Assembly: GCA_009823395.1 (NCBI GenBank) | Contig: CM020502.1 | Coordinates: 20,943,944-21,007,943 of the forward strand | DNA: 64,000 nucleotides | Origin: Thamnaconus septentrionalis | Lineage: Eukaryota > Chordata > Actinopteri > Tetraodontiformes > Monacanthidae | Direction of reading: 5' to 3' | Part shown: positions 1-11,291 of the stretch, one piece after another | How the letters are laid out: each line of letters starts with the position of its first letter | Position numbering within the stretch: the first letter of the stretch is position 1 | Translations under genes and position numbers: made by a program | The notes under the pieces: model-generated | Told to the model about the DNA's origin: nothing | The model's input: only the letters and a program-made list of their open reading frames with translations | Databases searched by the model: none

Positions 1-189
1 GAGAGACCATCTATCCTTTAAGATCATCTCACTGCGCTTTAGTTTGTCCACTTTCCAAACAGGTGGCAGGTACAACAAGACATCAGCTTGAGAGCAGGAA
101 ACCTAAATTGAGCATTTTTATATCCCAAAGGCTGCAAACACAGGGCTAAATTTCCTTTTTTGCTGGAGATCTAAGGATTGTTGTTTGTG
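1..189. other. unique non-coding sequence
   Basis: I see no coding frame, repeat or RNA gene here. The sequence is moderately AT-rich and leads directly into the SINE that follows. Confidence 0.5.
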
Positions 190-450
190 GCCTCACAAGT
201 TGCAAGACAGCAGCGGTTGAAGAAAGAAGCTTGTGAACGGAAGGTTTGAATCCCTGGACCAGCAGGAGATTTGGGTGGGAAGAAGTGGCCCCCTGTTTGT
301 TTCCACTCTCACCACCACTGCTGTGGGCCCTTGAGCAAGACCCCTGAGAGCCCTGACTGCTGCCTGGGTGCAGCACTGAGACCGCCCACTGCTCCTGGTT
401 TGTAGGATGGGTCAAATGCACAGAACTAATCGTGAGGATCCGTCAAGTTG
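190..450 (+). mobile_element. tRNA-derived SINE
   Basis: A pol III type-2 promoter layout is visible. An A-box-like segment ends in CAGCGGTTGAAG (211-222), and about 20 bases further on lies a B-box GGTTTGAATCC (243-253), which is the canonical GGTTCGAATCC with one CpG-to-TpG change. The body carries CCTTGAGCAAGACCC (329-343), a segment I associate with bodies of fish tRNA-SINEs, and a tail ending near ATGGGTCAAATGCACAG. The head is a degenerate tRNA and would not fold as a working one, so this is a retroposon and not a tRNA gene. Both boundaries are approximate and no target duplication was found. The family name is not assigned. Confidence 0.7.
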
Positions 451-1364
451 CTTTACTTGAAATAGTTGTGAAATGATAAACATTTCTCGCGTGACTTGGT
501 TTCAAGTAGGAATTAAAATAGAAAGTTTCGAGGAGCAACGAGGAACGTTTTGTTTTGTATTCATTAAACTTGATGTATGAGTCTAATTTGAGGAGGGCGA
601 GAACATTAACTCAAGGTCAACTGGCGATTAAATTTGCTGTTTGTGAATCTGAGGAGTGAGCAACTAGAAAAGGACTGCGGAGGATTTGTCGATGAGGAGT
701 CTGATGGTGATTTATGATCTCACATTTTTCCATTATTAGCGTGCCCTTATCTCTTTGGCCAACCTCTGAGGAGGAGAAGTTGGCCACCGGCTTGTTTACG
801 TCCTCGGCTGTGTTAATGGATGTGAAGCCGATGGCCCCCAGTCTGACTGGAGATCTGCAGTCGTGCGACATCTGGACATGAGTCGTGGGACATGAGCAAT
901 CAGGGACTGAACATCGGATGTGACGTTTCCAAGTAAGTATTGGCTGATGAAAGAAAAAAAAAATGTTTGCAGAGAGCCATGAAGCTTTCTGCAGGACGGC
1001 TTTCAGTTTGAGGTTTTCCATCTGCAGTTTAGATTTGATGATCTACAACCAACTTGGCACAATTACCACAGGCGCTACGCCACACATAGACTGCGAATTA
1101 TTATTTTGTTTGCAGTACGGTTTCTTCACCACTAGATGCCACTGAATCTTATGAGCTGGACATTGCACAGAAACCCCAAGATATAAAACAGCCCCAAACC
1201 CTATTTACACACAGTGAAGCCAACAGATTAAGTGTATAGAAAAAAAAAAAAACACAGAGAAGCATTTTCATTGAATAATTTCTTTTCCAGCAGACTGTTA
1301 AGGCTCCGTCACCGGACAGCAGCTACACATGCATGTGTGAGCGCACGCATGGGTCTCCTATCGA

Positions 1365-1379
1365 ACACTAGATGGCAGT
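1365..1379 (+). promoter_or_regulatory. candidate CTCF site
   Basis: ACACTAGATGGCAGT matches the CTCF core consensus CCASYAGRKGGCRSY at 14 of 15 positions; only the first C is changed. Binding cannot be judged from sequence alone. A match this close is uncommon by chance, but a few are expected in 64 kb when both strands and looser matches are allowed. Confidence 0.45.
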
Positions 1380-1758
1380 AGAACATAACCATTAAAAAGC
1401 ACGACACTCATTTGTCGGGCTCGCAATCCATCCCTGAAGCAGCCACGGGTTTGAATATGCAGCGCTGGAAACACCTGCACTGCTTTACACTGTTGTCTCA
1501 CAAGAACACATGTCCCCTAAACAGGAAGCCGGCTGTTGTCCAAGCTCGATGGAGGACACATCGCATAAAGATGCAGCGCAACAGCTCTAAGCCATCTGCA
1601 TATAAAAAGCTTTTTCTGATTTTCCCCGGAGGCGACGGAGGGGAGTTTGTAAAAGAAGCACTGGTGCTGCTGGATGGAGAGTTGCAATTTTACTTAAAAG
1701 AATAAAATCTATATGGGCCCTGCAGCAGCGTGAGTGTGAATCAAACAGCCCCCCCCAA

Positions 1759-1778
1759 CCACCACCACCACCACCACC
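1759..1778. repeat. (CCA)n microsatellite
   Basis: About six CCA units follow a run of C. It is simple-sequence DNA with no coding context. Confidence 0.9.
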
Positions 1779-3102
1779 TCACATTTTGTCAGGAAGAAGC
1801 ACAATGGTCTAATGTTACCTCCTTTCATCTGCGCCGTATGGAAGCCACATCACCTCTTTTATGGTTCTTTTTTTTTTTTCTTTTTTATAAATGCCAAAAG
1901 TGAAATGCAATATCTGAATAGGTGAGTGAAAGTTAAACCCCAGACACACCCTCCGGGCCCCGGGGAGGCAAAGCATTCGCAGGAGGGGTAATAAGGTGAC
2001 AGCTTTGAATCTGATATACGTTTTCAGCCTTGGGGGTGCAAAAAAATGGCAGAGCAACAATAGAAAACAGAACTATTATATCAAATATATATAACAATAT
2101 TTCTTTGTTATTCATAAACCATGGAAGAGGACGAATGTAACGTGAAAAAAGGGGGTTACAATCCAACTTGGGTGCCTGATAGGAACAAAAACTCAGATGG
2201 TTCACATTACCCTGTAATTATAATTCCCTAATTGTAACCTGCTTTAGGCCAACGACCTCCAAAAGCCATTGCTGAAGAATTTTTGTAATCAAAACTGCCA
2301 AAATGCTAAGTAAGCTATTTTACAATCAGTTTATGTCAAATGTGATTATGGTCACACAGCAGCAGTCCCCTAGTTACATTACGAAACTCCTCATGTGCAT
2401 AGCTTTGCATTCTTCCTCGCCTCAGCCTGTTTTATATAACACCAGGGTATATGTTACATAAAGTATATACACATGTAGGTCCTTCATATTGCGAAAGAAA
2501 CATTTGGCTAACTTATAAAGCGCTGCACAACAACAAAATCATGAACATTTAAAATCTTTCACATCCGTCTTGCCAGCCTCCAATCTAGGATGTTTGAAGC
2601 CCATTTCCTAATTTTTCCATTGAGTCCTCAGAAAGCTTCCTTTTTGCATCAAGAAACAGAAGGTACAGGGAAAAGCGTGGAGAAAGATGGCTCCAAGCTG
2701 CTCTGAAAAAACACAGAAGAAGAAAAGCGCAGAGGACACTTGTTGCAAACCCTGAATGGTTCTGCATAAATTAACATGGATGCCGCTATTGTGACTGTTT
2801 AATCAGATGGATGTCAGTCAGAGAAAAGTGGCCAGTGAAGGATTTTCCAGGAGGAACAAGCTGATTAGCTTCGTAATGAGCCAACGTTTTGCCAAAAATA
2901 CAACAGTGGTGGTTAGCAGCTAATTGCAGTGTCGCTCCTCGCACAATGGGCAGCCAAAAGCTAGCAAAACTATAGTAGCAATAAAGAAAAACAAAATTCT
3001 GGCTGGTCAGCTCACATGTGTTCCTCTCTTTTATTTTTAGCTTTTGTTTCAGGTTTAACTTGAGATTGAATGAAATTCACTGCTAAGCACTATGATTGGA
3101 TG

Positions 3103-3180
3103 CTAACTGCATTTCGTTGCTCTGCACTTGTGACAAGAGCAATGACAATAAGGTTGAATCTAAAATAAATAAATAAATAC
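3103..3180 (+). mobile_element. 3' end of a LINE or LINE-tailed SINE
   Basis: The segment GCATTTCGTTGCTCTGCACT followed by GCAATGACAATAAGGTTGAATCTAA resembles the common 3' terminus of fish L2-type LINEs and the SINEs mobilised by them: TTTCGTT, then CAATGACAATAAA, then a short tandem tail. The tail here has become a run of AAAT units (about 3160-3180). Only the terminal part is recognisable, so the copy is either 5' truncated or too diverged upstream to call. Confidence 0.6.
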
Positions 3181-3184
3181 AAAC

Positions 3185-4250
3185 AGAGGACATTTGTACA
3201 GCAGTTGTGCAGATGTTCTTTTTGAAAGCCGCAAGCTGCGGTTCAACATCAGCAGTGAAGGCTAGATAAGTAGGACAGTCCAAACTTTCATGTCCACTTG
3301 ATAAGTTCAGCTGGTGAGGAGTGGGATTCGGCGCACACGTGTCCTGCACATTCCCAACAACCAGAGTCCTGCATTTTTTTCTTTTTGTTTTGGAAGCGGG
3401 AGCCTGTGATGCCGCGCCAGTGGCACCGGCACTGTCGGGCACTCCTCAAATATTTGCGCTTGTACGCGGCCAAGTTGACTTAGCTCGGAGCATGGCGTTC
3501 CCACAGCTTTGATAGGATGCCTGTGCCGAGCACCGGCTGCACTGAGCGCCTCTTGTGTCTCCCGTGTCCCTCTCCCCGGCTCGTCTCTGGTGGGTTTGAA
3601 AAACAGACGGGCTGCGCCGGGGGCCCAGACGGCCACATGAGAGAGGAGCGAGGCTCACCCCTCCCCTCCCCCGAGGAGACAGACACTGGCACAGGGACGC
3701 CTGTTATCCTGCGCTGCTGACTGGAGGAGATCAAAGTCCTTCGGTGGCCAGGTTGGGCTGGAGGAGGTGAGCTTCTCAAGGTTTGAGTTGTGCGTGCCTT
3801 TTCTCTCCCCTAAAATAATTTCACCAAATTGCATCCGAATGCTCCCATTACTAAACTGAGACTGAGGTGAAGACTTACAGTCAGTTCTGTGAATAGCTAA
3901 CCTTGAAGGGCAGCTGGACCGCTAAGATTTCAGGTATGAAATCAGGCACTTCCATCTTGCCGAGGTCAAGACGGAAGTGCTTTCTGTTGATTTTGAGGCC
4001 AAAGCAGGAAAGTGTCTGCTATCTGCCCTTAAAAGCTGTAGTAGAGGATGTGGATTTGTATTTGCTTGCTAATGCAGTCACCAACAGCTAGGCTAAGGCT
4101 AGCAGTGAGATTTCTCACATATAACTCCATTCAAAGTGCTTTTTAAAGCAAAAGTATTTTGGGTGTCAATAATTGGACAGTTTTCCGATGCCATTACACC
4201 ATGACTGAGTGTAAATATTGTTGTAGTATGATGCTTTGATTAGCTATTTT
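3185..4250. other. non-coding stretch with a GC-rich patch
   Basis: Between about 3480 and 3740 the sequence turns GC-rich and produces overlapping open frames on both strands, as GC-rich DNA does because stop codons are AT-rich. None of those frames looks like a protein family. The rest is ordinary AT-rich DNA. Confidence 0.5.
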
Positions 4251-4254
4251 ACAA

Positions 4255-4305
4255 AGAGGAAAGACAGGAAGTGGTTGCAAACCAGCACTAGTTATGCCCT
4301 AGTGG
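4255..4305 (-). repeat. short dispersed repeat (family F), copy 1
   Basis: Read on the minus strand, this segment resembles 7205-7252 on the plus strand: both have CTAGGGCA, then GTTTGC(A/G)ACCACTTCCTGT, then a pyrimidine-rich run. The similarity is strong only over roughly 20 bases, so it may be a decayed transposon fragment or coincidence. Confidence 0.35.
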
Positions 4306-4309
4306 TGTC

Positions 4310-5545
4310 AGTTTCATCAAAGCTGTAGGTCAGCTTCACAAAAAAAGACCTAAGAAAAAAAACAACGCAAAGAGCAGTCACTTCATAACCCCGACTGACT
4401 TTGGCAACAGTAAAGTTAAAAAGGAAGTGGTGAAGCTCAACTTCAATGTCATCCACTGCTGCCACTACGAATGTCTGAGGCTAAACTGGCAGTAATTAAA
4501 AAACAAAATCTGTCAACAAAAAATAAAGTGAAAATACTTTTTAAAAGAAAAACACCAGAATGGTCTCCCAAATTTAGCCCCACCCTCTTCCAGACACTTT
4601 TTTTTTTTTTTAAACAGATGGATAAAAAAAATTCTCCATCTGGCATGTGAGGCTAGTGTCTGGTGCAAATTCAGTTTCCTCAATTCACTGACGAAAAGTT
4701 AATAATCGCAGGGTTTTCAAATGACGGAAAACATTCCTGGGTTCGGGCTCTGCGGGGGGATATGAAGTAGTTGTTCTATGTAACTCTATACACAGTACAA
4801 GGTGCCTCAGGCTGAGCTGCGGCTGCGGCCTCATCCATTATTTTTATTTTTATTTTTTTTTGTTATTTTGTGACAGGCACATTTCTGAGTTCAACAATGG
4901 GTAAAGTCAAAACTTTTGTTTGTTTGTTTTGTACTTTGCACATCAAAGGTGACATTCTCATTATAGAGGGAAAAAAAACTGACGCGATGCAGGCGCAAAA
5001 CATCCTGTTTTGACACCAGGATTGTGAGCCACGGCGTCGGAGATGAGCGACAAATCGGGCTTTACTTAACAAAGGTGCGAAATACAAAAGGTAAACATCA
5101 TCTAGGTCTCACTTCTCATGCAGGCGGGAACTGCGGCGTGGAGAAAAAAAAAAAAAGATCTGGGAATCTGGAAAAACACACTTGACAGATTGACAAGAGA
5201 GCGTATCTGAGCGCCTATAATGAAGCCAACGATGATTGAGCGCACACGCGGCGCTGAAATCTCCCCAACAATAACAAGACGGGGAGGCAACGCTGGGGGG
5301 GAATTAAATTCCACGAATACCTGCAAAGGACTTCTCGGAAAACCAAATCCATCTTGAGCCGGGAGTCTAGGTTAAATAGGCGGTGTTTGCAGTCTGAGGA
5401 AATTCCCATGGCGGCCTCCAAACCCCCGTTGTTTGCATGAGAAAGAGGAAACCGGGCCCACGCACACGCAGCCCAGAAGGTCTGTGTGAGCTGGAGGTCG
5501 TCCAGTCGAGAGGTCCTCACAAAGACAGCTCCGTGAAACACACAC
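4310..5545. other. non-coding stretch, no gene seen
   Basis: AT-rich with short homopolymers (T-run near 4600, T-rich 4840-4865, A-run near 5145). No coding frame or recognisable element. Confidence 0.5.
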
Positions 5546-5546
5546 T

Positions 5547-5600
5547 CGCACATGCGCGCGCGCACACACACACTCACACGCAGGCACGCAGGCACGCAGA
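5547..5600. repeat. CG/CA alternating array with CACG/CAGG units
   Basis: From 5547 to 5573 purines and pyrimidines alternate without a break and include about four consecutive CG steps. This is followed by imperfect CACGCAGG units to 5600. Such tracts are prone to form left-handed Z-DNA and to vary in length. Confidence 0.85.
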
Positions 5601-5835
5601 GACAAGTGACGACACACTGAGCGAGGAGAGATCTTCCCTGTTTGTTTCCTCTTCCGTTTCATTTATCTTGGAGGGAAGCAAAAGTCAGGCCCCTGGAAAG
5701 ACACACAGGGCTTCCTTTCTTTCTTTTTAACCTTTTCCACGCATGTCAGCGTTGGACTGAGAGCACAGCTGGGAGGATTCTGCACGGCTGTTGCTCCGAC
5801 TTGAACATAAATAAATTCCATTGTTCGTCGTCTCC

Positions 5836-6369
5836 AGCTGCATTTGAATTACAGTTTTTTGCAAAATAAAAGCGATATTTCTAAAATTGCGACAAAGAAC
5901 AATTGCGATTTGCAGCTGTTGAACCATTGAATGGTGTGAAGTGCATGAACAGTAATCCTCATAAAATCTCGCACCACAGACCCCACTTTGAGGAGGATGG
6001 AGGTACAAAATTTCTTGTATAAATCTGCATTTCGATGTGGTTTGCTGTCAAGAATGGTTGTTATATTTTTCTCTTTGATTACTTGAAAAAAAACATTCCG
6101 TCTCCTCCTTCCGTCCAAACATAACGCGGGATTTTCACTTAAAGTGAAGTGGTCACATGACCTCGTACGTCACGTCCGGTGACATCTAAATGCGAAAAGT
6201 CTTTCCACGACACTTTTGTGATGTACCTCTAGATCGATACGTCTGAAAAACCACCTCAAGAGCGTCAAAACATTTTAGCCATATTTGAGAGGTTTTCCGA
6301 AATGTAGGTGTTTCCATTTATTGCGATATTTAGGTTTTGCGCAATTCTAGGGGTAATGGAAACGCAGCT
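5836..6369 (-). mobile_element. dispersed element family A, long copy
   Basis: This 534-bp copy is reverse-oriented relative to the copy at 61929-62379, and the two align end to end in blocks. Shared segments include AAAAGCGATATTTCTAAAAT near one end, GGAGGATGGAGGTACAAAA and GAAAAACCACCTCA inside, and CTAGAATTG plus CCTAAATATCGC at the other end. Both ends carry the inverted terminal motif AGCTGCRTTT. Neither copy has a coding frame, which suggests a non-autonomous DNA transposon, but no clean target duplication was found. It is about 80 bp longer than the other copy, mostly in the 6010-6140 region. Confidence 0.8.
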
Positions 6370-7200
6370 TCTGATGTGCTTTTCACAGAAAATACGTTTT
6401 TACCAATTTCCTACTTTTCCCTATCCAGGTAGTGGTGATGAGGCCGCAAGACCCACTCATCCATCATGAAAAGCTCCGGTAAAAGAAAACTGAACAACCA
6501 ATCAATTGTTGTTGTCACTAAACCAGGAAGTAAAAAGCTGCCCTTAAAACCTGCAGAAGCTGCCCAAAGAAAGATGAGCAAACATCTTCAAGTGCATTTT
6601 ATTAGCGCTAAGACTAAGAAAGAGAAATAAATCAACGGGAGAAAACATTGCCGTTGATGTGTAATTTCATTGTGTAACTCATTGTGTAATCAAACATGGC
6701 GGTACACAAAAAAATTACAAAGGAGCAGTGATGGAAGTCTAAGGTCAGCCCTCGCAGACTTAAACTTAAACTCTTGTTCCCTGCACTCGAAAAAAAGGAA
6801 AGACAAAATCTGCCGTTTGCCGCCACATTTGCATACCACTGTATTCCACTCGATCCTTCACCCTCTATGTTGATAAATAAAAAAAAATCTGTATAAACAG
6901 CATTCAAGAAGTACTTTAGCAAAGTTGCTCAAGAAGATAGAGGATGCAAATTCCAAAGAATGACCAAACCTTTAGGGATTTCTTTACTGTTCTTTAGATT
7001 CAAACAGAGGGGCGACGTCGAGGGGAAGATCTCGACGGGAAGTGAAATTCTCTGACTGAGGAGGAAGAAAGTCAAAAATTCTGAGAATAAGCTAGTTATA
7101 CCCTGGAGTAAAAGGAACAATCATAGTCTTCCTGTGTGTCTTAACAAGTCAGGAGGCTTCTTGTAACAATACAGATAAGATGGCGACTGCTCAGCATCTA
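6370..7200. other. non-coding stretch, no gene seen
   Basis: AT-rich unique-looking DNA with several short A-runs. No feature recognised. Confidence 0.5.
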
Positions 7201-7204
7201 TGCT

Positions 7205-7252
7205 AGTCGCTAGGGCAGCAGCAAAGTTTGCGACCACTTCCTGTTTATCTTC
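7205..7252 (+). repeat. short dispersed repeat (family F), copy 2
   Basis: Partner of 4255-4305 in opposite orientation. It shares CTAGGGCA and GTTTGCGACCACTTCCTGTT. The pair is too short and diverged to classify. Confidence 0.35.
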
Positions 7253-7254
7253 CA

Positions 7255-8278
7255 TGTCCTTAACTGGGCCTTTCAAGGGCTGGCAGCAGTTGTTTCCTCG
7301 ATTTGTCATCATGAAAACGAAGCTGAAGGGTTTCAAAACACCAAGACCGGCTGAAGACAGTTTCTGGGCTTTACAAGATGGAAGCGCAAGACTTCAAATT
7401 TAAATTCCTACAATCAGCTACCCCTCAAATGATTTTTGAGAACCCAGCTACATAACCTTCAGCCATGGTGTCACCAAACTAAGAAATATGGACGGAACAG
7501 TGCCCGGCACAAAGAAACATCCAAAAGCCACATAAACAGGACAACGTTTCTTTTCATAGCTAAACATACTGCCGGTTGCCAGGTACTTGATGAGAGCCGA
7601 GGCTGTTTGTCTGACAGCAGAAAACCAAAACATGGAAATGAGAACGAGGCTTTTATTCCTGAATCTGGCTGCATCACAACGCGGTAAGTGATCACAGAGG
7701 CACGGAGGCTGACTCAATGGAGATAAAAGCATCTGTCACTCGGCATGTTAAACCAAGCCGGGGTTATTTTCGGTCAAACCCTCGTCTCCAGCAACGAAAT
7801 GATGATTGTGCCAGGGCCGTCCCGACCCGCTGCATACGTTGGCACTGATGCACTTCTGTTGTTTTCGCCGACTTGAAGGAGGGCAAGGGTTGGAGTAAGA
7901 TTTCCAGAGGAGGAGATTCATAAAAACCTCGATGTGTAACCTCGGTGAACGCATTGCGACAAATGAGTTTGAAAAAAACAGTTACAGAAGAAGCAAAGTC
8001 CTCAAAGTCCTCATGTCCAAGCTGCAGCTTCTTGCTGTGGGCTGTTTTGATGGACTTCTTAAAAAGCCGTTTAAGGAAATCTTACATTTTGCCCACAGGA
8101 CGTATCAGAGTGAATGGAGGACTGCCAGCGCCTGTGAGACTCAGCGCTGGGATTAATTTCAGCCTTTAAAGTCGGACAAATGTCGAATAAGTTTTGCCAA
8201 ATGTCCTGCGTTGCGATTTCCATTTCCATAAAAATGCACGAGTCACGACTCATTAGCTTCCCCCTCCATAATGCGACC
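7255..8278. other. non-coding stretch, no gene seen
   Basis: No protein family or repeat recognised. Open frames here are short, overlap on both strands, and show no motif. Confidence 0.5.
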
Positions 8279-8313
8279 CACGTGCATGTGTGCACGTGCA
8301 CACACACACACAC
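8279..8313. repeat. alternating purine/pyrimidine tract with CACGTG boxes
   Basis: Thirty-five bases alternate purine and pyrimidine without interruption. Two CACGTG E-box hexamers lie about 14 bases apart, and a CA run follows. It is Z-DNA-prone and lies just upstream of the conserved-element-like block at 8335. Confidence 0.8.
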
Positions 8314-8334
8314 TCACGAGGGCGGGCGCGCACA

Positions 8335-8490
8335 GTCGCGGCGCTTTGTCCATTTCCATGTCAGTCATTGTGTAATTAGAGCAATCCTAATTTGCATTTT
8401 TAATTAAGCCGTGCATAATGATGATACCAGGCCAATATACTGGTGTGGTATTTAATGATGTGGAGGCAATCAGAGATGACTAATTATCTC
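8335..8490. promoter_or_regulatory. candidate conserved non-coding element
   Basis: This block is free of simple repeats and unusually dense in homeodomain-type TAAT cores: GTAATTAG, CTAATT, TTTTAATTAAG, TTTAATGATG, ACTAATTATC. It also has ATTTGCAT, the reverse complement of an octamer half (POU factors). Such clustering is typical of vertebrate developmental enhancers, but AT-rich DNA can mimic it, and conservation cannot be seen from one sequence. CT and CA arrays abut its right edge. Confidence 0.35.
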
Positions 8491-8494
8491 ACTT

Positions 8495-8535
<41 letters not shown>
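8495..8535. repeat. (CT)n(CA)n microsatellite
   Basis: A short CT run passes into about sixteen CA units. Confidence 0.95.
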
Positions 8536-8537
<2 letters not shown>

Positions 8538-8851
8538 GGTTGCTAATGAATTGGCGGGATAAATAATCTAATACACGAAGCCGGAGGACCACCAGCTGAA
8601 GTTTACATTTCCCCCATTGGACGACTCATCTGTAGTTGTTTCACCAAAAAAAAGATGTTTATTTTCTATACAAGAGGGTCGGAGTGGGTGAAAGGTCATC
8701 TATGATGCTGATTACTTCCCAGTGTTTGCCATATTCGTCCGTCTACCACCCCGGGCTCCCAAAAAATTCTTCACGGCTCTTCGGAAAAGCGAGAGCGCAA
8801 AGTGAAGACAGATGTGCGCTGATTTGTGAAGCCGGGTCCTCCTCTTTAGTG

Positions 8852-8875
8852 TTTTTTTTTTTTTTTTTTTTTTTT
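8852..8875. repeat. poly(T) tract
   Basis: Twenty-four consecutive T residues. No retroposon body was recognised on the minus strand adjoining it, so it is listed as simple sequence only. Confidence 0.9.
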
Positions 8876-10339
8876 ATTTGGAGGAGCGCTCTGTCAGCTC
8901 GGTTTAGAGCCGATACGTGCTTCTATTCAACGTGGTCCTGCAGAGAGTCGGCCGACCACGCCTAACGCGCTCACAGAGGCAAACTGCTGCATGAGGTCAC
9001 CGAGATTTTTGGGCTCGTCTGCTCTGTGTACAGAAGAGGAATGGGGCCGTGTTTGAATAATTCATTGAATTCTGGGGCACAGGTGAAAAATTCATTTCAG
9101 CCTCTATTTTTTTTTTTTCCTTTCGTTCTTTTATCTCAGAAATAATTGCCTAACATTTCTTATTCCACTAATATTCTCTTTATCCTGAGATTTGCAGATT
9201 TTTAAATCTCCTGTTCTCCTCAAAAAGTGCAAAGGAGCAGCACATCACAACAACTCATCCGTCAATACGCAGAAAAGAGCGTATTAAACCCTCTGTTTAC
9301 TGCCTCCAAGTGAACGCTACATTTTTAGCTTCCTGCTGAAAAAAAGAACAAAAAAAAAAAGAAAAAGAGATGCTTTGCTGGAACCTTCCACATGTTTGGA
9401 AGGGGGACAAAAGCAGGGCATCGGTGAGGTGGTCTCACAGGGCATCAACAACAAAGACCTGGCTTGGAGTGTTTTAACTTGGCTGTGAGAGGTGTCAGCG
9501 AAGCACCTGGGCCTGATGGTCAGAACTGTGTGTCCTAGTACACGCTTTTTGAAGAGTGGAGCAGAAAAATAAAGTTAACAAACAACAATAAAGCAAAATA
9601 ACAAAAATGAGTGGGATTGTTGCAATAAATGTGCATAATAATATGAGTACTTAAATTACCACAAAAGTCAGAACACCATAATACTCTTCAAAAGTGTTGA
9701 ATAAAAACAGACATTATTTTAATTCTGACACTTGTTGGAATTCAGATCAAATACTGTATATTTCACCACGTCGAGAACGAGTGACCAACCACACACACAC
9801 TCACAAAATCACCGCACACTGTGTCAATAATCAACAAATAGCAGCAAAGAGACGCTGCTGAGTGCTGACAATAACACTGGCCGCTAAAAATGAAAGCCTG
9901 CACTCGAATTTAGAGTAAAACTAAACATTAGGGAAGAAATAAAAAGAAGGCCGTCCTTTGGCTTGCAGTGATGAAGCATTACTTACTTCATCACAACAGG
10001 TGACATGCGTGCCTGGCGTGCAGAATTACGACCTCAAGCGGAAAAGTTGCACACATCGATTTTGAAAAGTCAAAAGTTCACGCTCCAGTGATACGATGAT
10101 GATGAAATAATATTTAAGCTTGCGCTGGCCATTTCTTTACCTCAAATAATTTCATGAAACAACAGTGGTGCATAACCACAACAAAAAATGTCAATGGGTC
10201 AATAACCTGTCATGTGAACATGACGCTGAAAGTGTCTCTTTATGCACACAAGCAGAACATTTCAAGGTGGATTCACGGATCAGACGTGATGAACAACCTT
10301 GTTAGAGAACTGAAACGCAGAACAGCCAGACACGTGCAT
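8876..10339. other. AT-rich non-coding stretch
   Basis: No gene. The part around 9050-9220 has repeated AATTCAT/GAATT words and a T-run and could be regulatory, but nothing decisive is visible. A-rich runs lie near 9340-9370. Confidence 0.5.
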
Positions 10340-10494
10340 TCAAAAGATTTCATTCATTCATTCATCTTCTATACCCGCTTATTCCAATTCAGGGTCACGG
10401 GGGTCTGCTGGAGCCTATCCCAGCTGTCTTAGGGCGAAGGCAGGGTGACACCCTGGACAAGTCGCCAGTTCATCGCAGGGCCATCAAAAGATTT
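10340..10494 (-). mobile_element. 5'-truncated LINE 3' end with target duplication
   Basis: On the minus strand, 10483 down to 10351 reads as the well-known fish repeat beginning TGGCCCTGCGATGAACTGGC, passing through CTGGGATAGGCTCCAGC, and ending GCGGGTATAGAAGATGAATG with an AATG tail. It is flanked by a perfect 11-bp direct repeat, TCAAAAGATTT (10340-10350 and 10484-10494). This marks a complete target-primed insertion of only 133 bp, so the element was 5' truncated when it inserted. It contains no coding sequence. Confidence 0.85.
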
Positions 10495-11291
10495 GACAAG
10501 TTCAAATCAAGTTCACCTGTGAGACGTTACAGTGCACTTTGGGTGCGTTCCAAAATTTCAATCCAAAAGTAGAACATCCCTGCTCGCCATTGCGAGTATC
10601 AACCAGCCCCTGACAAAACTGGCAGACATTAGATTGCTTTGACAACACAAACATTGTCTTCTTCTTTGTGTATAAACACAAAAATGAGCCAGATGACATA
10701 AAAAGCACAAATCTGGGCCAGCGCGAGGGGAAGTGGTTTCCCTTTGAAAGCCCACGTAAGTCATTGTTCTTTCTCACATGTGGTCATATTGGACCTCGAG
10801 AAAACGAAACAACAAAAACACGGTCGCTGTGATCCAGGATTAGGCTTCACCAGCTTCAAATGTTCGAATTTCGCCAAAAGCAACTGCACAAAAAAGATCC
10901 TGAGAGGTGCCTGGAGTGCCGGGAGCTGTTCTCCCCCAGCCCCCGGGCTTCCGGAGGTGACGCTGACACCTGAAACGGGAGGCCTCGTGGTTGTCAGATG
11001 GGCCGAGTCTTTGTTTGCTAGAAGCTGGTCTCCGTCTCGATTTTCTCCCCATTCCAACCCCCCCGCGTGCCGGCGAGACGACAATTTCCGCCGTGAAGAA
11101 TCCTGCGATGACACGGGGCAGGGCGATTTGGAGGCGGACTCGCGGGAAGCGAGACGCTCGCTGTGGCGGCGGCAGCGAGGGATGAAGTCGGGGTGATCTG
11201 ACATGCGGCGAGATCGTTATGTACGGAACCGGTGCTGCGTCATTTACCAATTCACACCAGCACACTCGCAGAAGGGGGAATAAAACAGATC
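10495..11291. other. non-coding stretch with CpG-rich part
   Basis: From about 10915 to 11190 the sequence is GC-rich with many CpG dinucleotides, and open frames of up to about 150 codons overlap on both strands. Their amino-acid content is low-complexity Arg/Ser/Pro with no domain, so I read them as composition artefacts. A short CpG-rich promoter or exon cannot be excluded. Confidence 0.45.

Larger units (their letters stand above)
455..3100. other. non-coding stretch, no gene seen
   Basis: Unique-looking DNA with no frame that reads as a protein. It holds a CTCF-like motif at 1365-1379, a CCA array at 1759-1778, and short A- or T-runs near 1240 and 1870. A related but weaker motif, CCACTAGATGCCACT, sits near 1131; it has C in place of a highly conserved G of the CTCF core. 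Confidence 0.55.

Noticed and set aside
190..260. Possible tRNA gene
   Set aside because: The A- and B-box-like segments are present but the cloverleaf is degenerate and a SINE body follows, so it is a retroposon head.
10744..11265. Sense and antisense open frames of 140-150 codons in CpG-rich DNA
   Set aside because: Stop codons are rare in GC-rich sequence; the translations are Arg/Ser/Pro-rich without a family signature.
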